Below are positions 16,334-22,463 of a stretch of 64,000 bases of DNA, piece after piece; positions within the stretch are counted from its first letter, which is position 1; each line of letters opens with the position of its first letter. The translations under genes and the position numbers were made by a program. The notes below the pieces were generated by a model, which saw only the letters and a program-made list of their open reading frames with translations, made no database searches and was not told the DNA's origin. The DNA comes from JAWVFM01 sp038237625 (GTDB lineage Bacteria; Actinomycetota; Thermoleophilia; Solirubrobacterales; 70-9): contig JBBRYM010000009.1 in assembly GCA_038237625.1 (NCBI GenBank), positions 62,001 through 126,000 on the forward strand. Direction: 5' to 3'.

Positions 16334-17991
16334 CCGGCGGCTGCGCTGCGCCCGGCGGGATCCATTGTCGCGAGCTCACGCTTGAGGACCTTGCCAGTCG
16401 GGTTGCGGGGCAGCTGGTCGACGAAGGTCACCTCCCGCGGGACCTTGTAGCGGGCGAGGTTGGACTTGACGAAGTCCTTGACCTCAGCTTCGCTCAGGCT
16501 CGCGCCGGGACGCGCCGCCACGAAGGCCCGCAGCCGCTTGCCCCAGTCGGCGTCGTCGACGCCGATGGCTGCCGCCTCCTGAATCTTCGGATGGGTGACG
16601 AGTAACTCCTCGACCTCCCGCGGGAAGACGTTCTCACCCCCCGAGACGATCATCTCGTCGTCACGCCCGTCAACCCACAGGCGCCCGGCCTCGTCGAAGT
16701 GTCCGACGTCGCCGGAGGACATGAGGCCCCCGATCACCTCCTTGGTGCCGCCACCCGTGTAGCCCTCGAACTGAAAGCCGTTCCCGACGAAGATCCGCCC
16801 GACCTCGCCCTGGGGCAGCTCTTCACCGCGCTCGTCGAGAATCTTCACGACCGCGCCGAACGGCACCCTGCCCGCGCACCCCGGAGCGGCGCGGAGGTCG
16901 TGGGGAGTGGCGAAGCTCGCGTATGCGACCTCGGTGGACCCGTACATGTTGTAGAGCGTGTCGCCGAACTCCGCGAGCGAACGGCGCACGAGCTCGCCCT
17001 CGAGTTGAGCGCCCGAGCAGAAGATGATGCGAAGGCTGGTGGTGTCGTGAGCTGCACGAACCTCGTCGGGCAGGGCGAGGATGCGCATGAGCATCGCGGG
17101 AACCACGACGAGCGCGCTGGCACGGTGCTCGGCCACGGCCGCCAGAACCGCCTCGGGCTCGAAACGCCGGCGCAGGACCACCTTGGATCCAAGCCCTACC
17201 GCGAGCATCGCGTGGGCGAAGCCGATGGCGTGGAAGAGCGGCGGGGCGTCGTACGTGGCCTCGTCGCCTCGAAATGGAACCCGCGCAAGCAGCGCCCCCA
17301 GCGGAACGAACGACGAGCCGCCCTCCCGCGGCGCTCCCTTGGGGGTTCCCGTAGTTCCGCTGGTGAGCATGATCACCTTCGCGGGATCGTCCGGCGCCGG
17401 CGGCGGCGAAGGGTCGCCGGCGGCGATCAGCTCTTCAAGGGTGGGATCCGCGTGCGCGCCTTCCGCCCAGGCGACAAATCGGCCCCTCCGAAACTCGGCG
17501 CCCTCGACGACCGGGGCGAACTCCTCGTCATGGACCATGACCTCGACGCCCTCCCGCGCGGCGACGTCGCGCAGCTGCGGCGCGGCAAAGTCCGTGTTCA
17601 GGAAGACGACCCTGGCGCCGAGCTTGCCTGCGGCAAGGCTGGCGTCAACGAAGCCGCGATGGTTGCGCGCGAGGATGCCGATCCCCACTCCAGGCCCCGC
17701 GCCCCGCTCGCGCCAGGCGTTGGCCAGGGCGTTCGAGCGCTGGTCCATCTCGCCGAACGTCAGCTGCCCGAGCTCGTCGGCCACATAGGTGCGGTCGGGA
17801 TGCCTCGCCGCCGCTGCCACGATGGCCCCACCGAGCGCTCCGTAGCGCCGCAGTCCCCCGAGGGCGGCGGCGGTCTTTGCCGGCGCTCCGAGCGGAAACA
17901 TTCCCGCGCGGCGCATGTGATGGATCGCGCGCGCTTCGTTGGCAGCTCGGGTCGATGCCCGGCCCAGGGCGTCGACGCCGAGGAGCTCCAT
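16330..17991 (-). CDS. Acyl-CoA synthetase (AMP-binding, FadD type)
   Basis: A 553-residue adenylate-forming ligase. The P-loop reads LTSGTTGTPKGAPR, A5 is YNMYGSTEVAYAS, the hinge and A8 region is SSGDVGHFDEAGRLWVDGRD, and the catalytic Lys motif NPTGKVLKREL lies near the C terminus. The first 60 residues (Arg/Ala-rich, LGGLRRYGALGGAIVAAAA) are like actinobacterial FadD2-type proteins. There is no Shine-Dalgarno sequence; TAGACT lies 8 nt before the ATG, so the transcript is probably leaderless. An operator-like TetR site lies about 35-55 bases upstream. It heads an operon with the HSDL2-like SDR. Confidence 0.9.
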   Translation of the reverse strand: MELLGVDALGRASTRAANEARAIHHMRRAGMFPLGAPAKTAAALGGLRRYGALGGAIVAAAARHPDRTYVADELGQLTFGEMDQRSNALANAWRERGAGPGVGIGILARNHRGFVDASLAAGKLGARVVFLNTDFAAPQLRDVAAREGVEVMVHDEEFAPVVEGAEFRRGRFVAWAEGAHADPTLEELIAAGDPSPPPAPDDPAKVIMLTSGTTGTPKGAPREGGSSFVPLGALLARVPFRGDEATYDAPPLFHAIGFAHAMLAVGLGSKVVLRRRFEPEAVLAAVAEHRASALVVVPAMLMRILALPDEVRAAHDTTSLRIIFCSGAQLEGELVRRSLAEFGDTLYNMYGSTEVAYASFATPHDLRAAPGCAGRVPFGAVVKILDERGEELPQGEVGRIFVGNGFQFEGYTGGGTKEVIGGLMSSGDVGHFDEAGRLWVDGRDDEMIVSGGENVFPREVEELLVTHPKIQEAAAIGVDDADWGKRLRAFVAARPGASLSEAEVKDFVKSNLARYKVPREVTFVDQLPRNPTGKVLKRELATMDPAGRSAAAG

Positions 17992-18021
17992 GACGCGGCA
18001 GTCTAGGCGAACGTCACGAGC

Positions 18022-18047
18022 AAGAAACAGTCAGGACGGTATGTAAC
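18022..18047. promoter_or_regulatory. Putative TetR operator, site 3 (fadD/maoC divergent promoter)
   Basis: AAGAAACAGTCAGGACGGTA followed by TGTAAC, in the spacer between divergent fadD and MaoC-type genes. The core ACAGTC-AG-GACGGT is a 6-2-6 near-palindrome (5 of 6 pairs). It differs from site 2 at one position in the first 24. Confidence 0.55.
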
Positions 18048-18073
18048 ATGTGCGCCCCTTAAGCATGTGCGCC
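18047..18073. repeat. Short direct repeat CATGTGCGCC x2
   Basis: Two exact copies of CATGTGCGCC begin at 18047 and 18064, 17 bases apart, between the TetR-like site and the MaoC gene. This could be a second regulator site or chance. Confidence 0.3.
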
Positions 18074-18108
18074 TCTGCAGACCCTCCCGCGAAAGGACCC
18101 AAGCCACG

Positions 18109-18969
18109 ATGAGCACCGCAATCCAGGCCTTCAATGCGGACGCTATCGGCGCCTGGGGAGAGCCGGTTGAGTTCGCCGTCGAGCAGGAGCGCATCACGGC
18201 CTATGCGGCGGCCACGAACGATCCAATCGCAGAGCACCTATCGGGAGCGATCGCCCCGCCGGTGTTTGCGATCGTGCCCGCTTTTCAGGCGCTGGTAACG
18301 GCGTCTGTCACGGTGATCCCCGCGGAGCTCCTCATGCGCATCCTCCACGGCGAGCAGGACTTCCACTTCCACTCCCCCATCGTTCCCGGGCAACAGCTGA
18401 CGACCGTCGCCGCGCCAATCGGCATCCGCGGCCGCTCGTCGGGCGTCACCGTGGTCTGCAAGGGCGAGACTCGCGACGCGGCCACGGGACAGCTCCTCGT
18501 CGAGCAGTACATGACGTCGTTCGTTCGCCGCGCTGAGGGCGCTGATGACGTCGGCGAGGATACCCCGGCGCACGGCTTCGACGAGGCCCTGCGTGAGCGC
18601 GAGCCCGCGGCGAGGGTCGAGCAGACCTTCGACTCCGATCAGACGTTTCGCTACTCGGAGGCCTCCGGCGACCCGATGCCGATCCATCTCGACGACAGCG
18701 TCGCCAAAGCGGCGGGTCTTCCCGGGATCATCATCCACGGCCTCTGCACCATGGCTTTCACCTCCGTCGTTGTGATCCAGCACGCCTGCCCGGACGACCC
18801 CACGCGCCTGCGCCGGCTCGCCGTGCGCTTCGCACGGCCCGTGCGGCCCGGACAGACGATCACGACTAGCCTTTGGCAGGCCGGGGGCGGCTCCTTCGCC
18901 TACGAGACGACGTCGGACTCCGGCGACACCGTGATCAAGGATGGAATAGGTGTTGTTGAGGAGCTTTAG
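18109..18969 (+). CDS. MaoC-family enoyl-CoA hydratase, two hot-dog domains
   Basis: A 286-residue double hot-dog protein. The N-terminal half resembles the FAS1_DH/MaoC-N domain. The C-terminal half carries the hydratase-2 motif YSEASGDPMPIHLDDSVAKA followed by GIIIHGLCTMA, with the catalytic Asp and His. This type hydrates trans-2-enoyl-CoA to (R)-3-hydroxyacyl-CoA, and mycobacterial relatives act in sterol side-chain degradation. The ATG at 18109 is chosen because homologues start near MSTAIQ and AAAGGA lies about 12 bases before it. It is divergent from fadD across a putative TetR operator and is followed by a P450 gene 21 bases on. Confidence 0.88.
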   Translation: MSTAIQAFNADAIGAWGEPVEFAVEQERITAYAAATNDPIAEHLSGAIAPPVFAIVPAFQALVTASVTVIPAELLMRILHGEQDFHFHSPIVPGQQLTTVAAPIGIRGRSSGVTVVCKGETRDAATGQLLVEQYMTSFVRRAEGADDVGEDTPAHGFDEALREREPAARVEQTFDSDQTFRYSEASGDPMPIHLDDSVAKAAGLPGIIIHGLCTMAFTSVVVIQHACPDDPTRLRRLAVRFARPVRPGQTITTSLWQAGGGSFAYETTSDSGDTVIKDGIGVVEEL

Positions 18970-18990
18970 CTCCGAAAGCAGGAGGAGCGG

Positions 18991-20415
18991 ATGACAGTCA
19001 CCGCGCCCGAGCCCCTCAGCGCCAACCCCCTGCGGCGGATCGTCACCGACCTCTGGACCGAGCGCTCTTACAACGGGCACTTCCCGCCGGGGCCAAAGAG
19101 CTTCGACCTGCTGCGAACGCGCGACTTCATGCGCGACCCGCTGCGCTTCCTTCTCGCCAGCTACGAGGAGCATGGGCCGATCTTCTCCACGCGCCTGTTC
19201 CACATGCGCGACGTGTTCATGCTCGGGCCCGCAGCCAATCACTTTGTGACGGTCTCGGACACCGAGAACTTCCACTGGCGCGAGGGAAGCTTTGGCGACC
19301 TCGTGCCCCTGCTCGGCGACGGGCTGCTGACCATCGACGGCGCCTACCACGACCGCGCCCGCGCGATCATGATGCCCTCGTTCCATCGCGAGCGGATCGA
19401 GGCCGCGGTGGCGACGATGGTCGCCGAGGCCGACCGCGCCCTGGAGAGCTGGGAGCCGGGCGAGGTTGTGGACGTCTACGACTGGGCGCGCAACCTGGCG
19501 ATGCGCATCGCCATGCGTGCCCTCCTCGGCCTCGACCCCGACGATGGCGACACCGGCGCCTCCGCCGCGCATCATTTCGAGCGCGCCCTCTACTGGTACG
19601 GGACCGATCCGTGGGTTCGCGTGCTGCGTGGCCCGCGAACCCCGTGGCGGCGCCTGCTGGAGTCGCGTCAGGTCCTCGACCGGATCGTGCTGGGCGAGAT
19701 CGAACGCCGGCGGCGCGACCCCGATCCCACGCGCGCGGACATCCTCAGCCTGTTGATCGAGGCGACCGACGACGACGGCTCCCAGCTCAGCGACATTGAG
19801 ATCCGCGACCAGGCGATGACCCTTTTGTTCGCGGGCCACGACACCTCGACATCAACGATCTCCTTCATGCTCTACGAGCTCGCGCGTAACCCCCGCGAGC
19901 TCGAGCTCCTCACCGGCGAGCAAGACGACGTGCTGGCGGGGAAACCTCCAGGCGCGGAGCACCTCGGCGGCGCGCTCCCCAGGCTCGAGATGGCCCTTGA
20001 CGAGACTCTGCGGCTGTACCCGCCCGCCTGGATCGGGCCGCGCCGGGCCATGCGAACCTTCGAGTTCGGCGGCTACGAGGTGCCCGCGGGCGCCTACGTC
20101 AACTACTGCTCGTGGGCCAGCCACCGGCTCCCCGAGGTCTTCCCGGAGCCGGAGGCGTTCATCTCCGACCGCTTCACGCGGGAGCGCAAGGCTGCCCTGC
20201 CGAAGGGGGCGTACATCCCGTTCGGGGGCGGCCGGCGTATCTGCGTAGGCAAGCGCTTCGGCCAGACCGAAGTCCGCACCGTGGTCACGATGATCCTCCA
20301 GCGCTGCCGCCTCGAGCTCCGGCCCGGGCGGACGATGGCGATCCGCCAGATGCCGACGCTGAGCCCGCGCGGCGGGCTCGAGATGACCGTGCGCGAGCGC
20401 GGCGTGCCTGTTTGA
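18991..20415 (+). CDS. Cytochrome P450
   Basis: A 474-residue P450 monooxygenase. The I-helix motif is LFAGHDTSTS, ExxR appears as DETLRLYPP, and the heme-binding loop is FGGGRRICVGKRFG with the proximal cysteine. The length, the absence of an N-terminal membrane anchor and the overall motif set suggest a class similar to actinobacterial CYP families that oxidise fatty acids or terpenoids. AGGAGG lies about 5 bases before the ATG. It follows the MaoC gene closely, so hydroxylation of a lipid substrate that then enters beta-oxidation is a reasonable inference. No ferredoxin or reductase partner is adjacent. Confidence 0.93.
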   Translation: MTVTAPEPLSANPLRRIVTDLWTERSYNGHFPPGPKSFDLLRTRDFMRDPLRFLLASYEEHGPIFSTRLFHMRDVFMLGPAANHFVTVSDTENFHWREGSFGDLVPLLGDGLLTIDGAYHDRARAIMMPSFHRERIEAAVATMVAEADRALESWEPGEVVDVYDWARNLAMRIAMRALLGLDPDDGDTGASAAHHFERALYWYGTDPWVRVLRGPRTPWRRLLESRQVLDRIVLGEIERRRRDPDPTRADILSLLIEATDDDGSQLSDIEIRDQAMTLLFAGHDTSTSTISFMLYELARNPRELELLTGEQDDVLAGKPPGAEHLGGALPRLEMALDETLRLYPPAWIGPRRAMRTFEFGGYEVPAGAYVNYCSWASHRLPEVFPEPEAFISDRFTRERKAALPKGAYIPFGGGRRICVGKRFGQTEVRTVVTMILQRCRLELRPGRTMAIRQMPTLSPRGGLEMTVRERGVPV

Positions 20416-20428
20416 CGAAGGGGCCTGC

Positions 20429-20632
20429 CTACGCCGCCAGGCGCCGGCGGGCCGCATCTATGCGTGACCAGCTCGGCGAAACCGCGAGTGCCTCGGCGAA
20501 CCGGATGGTCCTCGGGTCGAGGTCCTGCCTTCGCCCCGGGCTCCGGTTTCGCATGATCGGCAGCACAGTTGCCGACTGCTCCAACTCCTCGCGCACGTTC
20601 ATGAGGCTGCTCCAGTCCGAAGTGCTCACATC
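20429..20632 (-). CDS. Small hypothetical protein (67 aa)
   Basis: Inside the 376-base gap between the P450 and cyclase genes, a minus-strand frame starts at a GTG with an ideal GGAGG five bases before it. The product (MSTSDWSSLMNVREELEQ...) is charged, with no membrane segment, and ends in an Arg-rich stretch. I do not recognise a family. The rest of the gap shows nothing but the leaderless promoter of the cyclase at its right end. A chance frame is quite possible in DNA this GC-rich. Confidence 0.3.
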   Translation of the reverse strand, partial: DVSTSDWSSLMNVREELEQSATVLPIMRNRSPGRRQDLDPRTIRFAEALAVSPSWSRIDAARRRLAA

Positions 20633-20791
20633 GACCTCCGTCTTCGGCGATCCCAATCGCGATTTCGTGACGTTTCGAACTAGGCGCGAGTGTATGCAGC
20701 CGTCCGGACAGCATCAGGCGGGCAAACCCGCAATTTGCGATGTAGTCGTTTCGCGGGGTGAGCAGGTACGCAGCCGTGTAGCGTTGCGCCG

Positions 20792-21664
20792 ATGAGCGAC
20801 CCGCCCGCCGACCCGCCCACACCGGCGATCCCGGAGCCGCCCGCCGACGAGGGCCCGGTCGTAGATCCAGGTGCAACCGAGACCCAGGCGGAGACCCCCG
20901 AACAGGCTGCGAGCCGCGTGCGGGCCATTGACTCCTCGGCGGGCGCGATGAAAGTGGCGAAGGCGCTTCGCAAGATCCTTCCGGGCGATGCCGACTACGG
21001 GGACCGGCTCTCGACAACGGGCAAGCAGCCCTCGCAGGTGCTTGGACAGCGCGTCGCGGCACTCACCGCCGAGCGCCCGTCGGCGCTTCGTGAGATCGGC
21101 CTCAGCGCGCTCCAGGTCTGGCAGGCGCTGGCCGATGCGCCCGGCGGAACGGCCGGCTACGCCGAGGTCGCAATCCTCTTCACCGACCTCGTCTCGTTCT
21201 CGCGCTGGGCGCTCGAGGCGGGCGACGCGGCGGCGATACAGCTCCTGCGGCGAGTTGGTGAGGCGACCGAGCCGCCAATCGAGGCGCGAGGGGGGAAGCT
21301 CGTTAAGCGCTTGGGCGACGGCCTCATGGCCGTCTTCGACGACCCCCAGGGAGCGGTGGAGGCGGCGATCGAAGCGACTGCCGCTACCCGAAACATCGAG
21401 GCCGTGGGCTACCGCCCGCAGCTGCGGGCGGGGGTTCATTTCGGCAAGGCGCAGAAGGTCGGCGGCGATTACCTGGGAGTTGACGTGAACGTGGCAGCGC
21501 GTGTCGCCGGGGCCGCCCGGGCCAACGAGGTGCTCGTCTCGGAAACCGCCCGCGAGCGTCTCAACACCGACGCAATGCGGCTGAAGCGGAAGTGGCTATT
21601 CCGCGCGAAGGGCGCGCCCGAGGACCTCAAGGTGTACGCCGTGCAGACGATCGCCGGCAAATAG
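20792..21664 (+). CDS. Class III adenylate/guanylate cyclase domain protein
   Basis: A 290-residue soluble protein with a Pro/Glu-rich N terminus (about residues 1-45), a helical middle and a class III nucleotide cyclase domain (about residues 125-285). Both metal-binding Asp are visible, in LFTDLVSFSRWA and LVKRLGDGLMAVF, as is the substrate-binding Lys just before the second. The transition-state Asn and Arg lie in GVDVNVAARVAG. All key residues are therefore present and the domain should be active, making cAMP if purine selectivity follows the Lys/Asp rule. TAGCGT lies 7 nt before the ATG, with no Shine-Dalgarno. No sensor domain or transmembrane segment is present. Confidence 0.88.
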   Translation: MSDPPADPPTPAIPEPPADEGPVVDPGATETQAETPEQAASRVRAIDSSAGAMKVAKALRKILPGDADYGDRLSTTGKQPSQVLGQRVAALTAERPSALREIGLSALQVWQALADAPGGTAGYAEVAILFTDLVSFSRWALEAGDAAAIQLLRRVGEATEPPIEARGGKLVKRLGDGLMAVFDDPQGAVEAAIEATAATRNIEAVGYRPQLRAGVHFGKAQKVGGDYLGVDVNVAARVAGAARANEVLVSETARERLNTDAMRLKRKWLFRAKGAPEDLKVYAVQTIAGK

Positions 21665-21674
21665 GCTTCCCCCA

Positions 21675-22460
21675 ATGAGCGCCGTGCAGGTGACCAGGGA
21701 CGGGCCGGCCGCGCGGGTGGTCCTCAACCGCCCCGAGGCGCTGAACGCCTGGAACGAGGAGCTCGGGACCGATCTGAACGCGGCAATCGGCGAGCTCGGC
21801 GTTGACGACAGCGTTCGCGCCGTGCTGATCACCGGCGCCGGCCGGGGGTTTTCATCTGGCGCCGACCTGCGCGAGACTCGTGACGGCGGCGAGGAGGGCT
21901 TGCCCGACCTATCGGAGCGCCTGCGAGAGATCTATCACCCGATCATCATCGGGATCCGCGAGATGCCGAAGCCCGTGATCGCCGCCGTCAACGGCCCGGC
22001 GGTCGGCATCGGCTGCTCGCTGGCGCTCGCCTGCGATTTGGTGGTGGCTGCCGAGTCGGCTTATTTCCTGTTGGCCTTCGTGAATATCGGCTTGGTTCCC
22101 GATGGCGGCGCCACCGCCATCCTGCCCGCCCGCATCGGGTTCGGGCGGAGCGCCGAGCTGGCGATGCTGGGCGAGAGGCTGCATGCGCCGGCAGCCCTCG
22201 AGTGGGGCCTGGTGAACCGGGTCGTCCCCGATGGCGACCTCGAGGCGGAGGCGGGAATGCTTCTGGAGCGGATGGCCAATGGGCCCACCACCTCCTACGC
22301 CGGGGCCAAGCGCCTCCTAAACCGACGGGCCTACGCCGGCCTCGCCGATCAGCTCGACGCGGAGGCGGAGCAGCAGCGCGCGCAGGGATACACGGGCGAC
22401 TTCGTCGAAGGCGTGGTCGCCTTCCTCGAGAAGCACCCGCCCCGATTCACCGGGGCCTGA
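21675..22460 (+). CDS. Enoyl-CoA hydratase/isomerase (crotonase family)
   Basis: A 261-residue crotonase-fold enzyme. The oxyanion-hole regions are FSSGADLRET and NGPAVGIGCSLALACD, and the active-site loop reads NIGLVPDGGAT. The LVPDGG form with Asp is more like PaaG-type isomerases/hydratases than classical crotonase, which has Glu. TAGGCT lies 7 nt before the ATG and overlaps the stop codon of the cyclase gene, so the promoter is embedded in the preceding stop. The next gene starts 3 bases after its stop. Its probable role is in acyl-CoA degradation along with the neighbouring fusion protein. Confidence 0.88.
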   Translation: MSAVQVTRDGPAARVVLNRPEALNAWNEELGTDLNAAIGELGVDDSVRAVLITGAGRGFSSGADLRETRDGGEEGLPDLSERLREIYHPIIIGIREMPKPVIAAVNGPAVGIGCSLALACDLVVAAESAYFLLAFVNIGLVPDGGATAILPARIGFGRSAELAMLGERLHAPAALEWGLVNRVVPDGDLEAEAGMLLERMANGPTTSYAGAKRLLNRRAYAGLADQLDAEAEQQRAQGYTGDFVEGVVAFLEKHPPRFTGA

Positions 22461-22463
22461 GCG

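Noticed and set aside
18238..19839. 533-codon minus-strand open frame
   Set aside because: Antisense to MaoC and P450 genes that have clear motifs.
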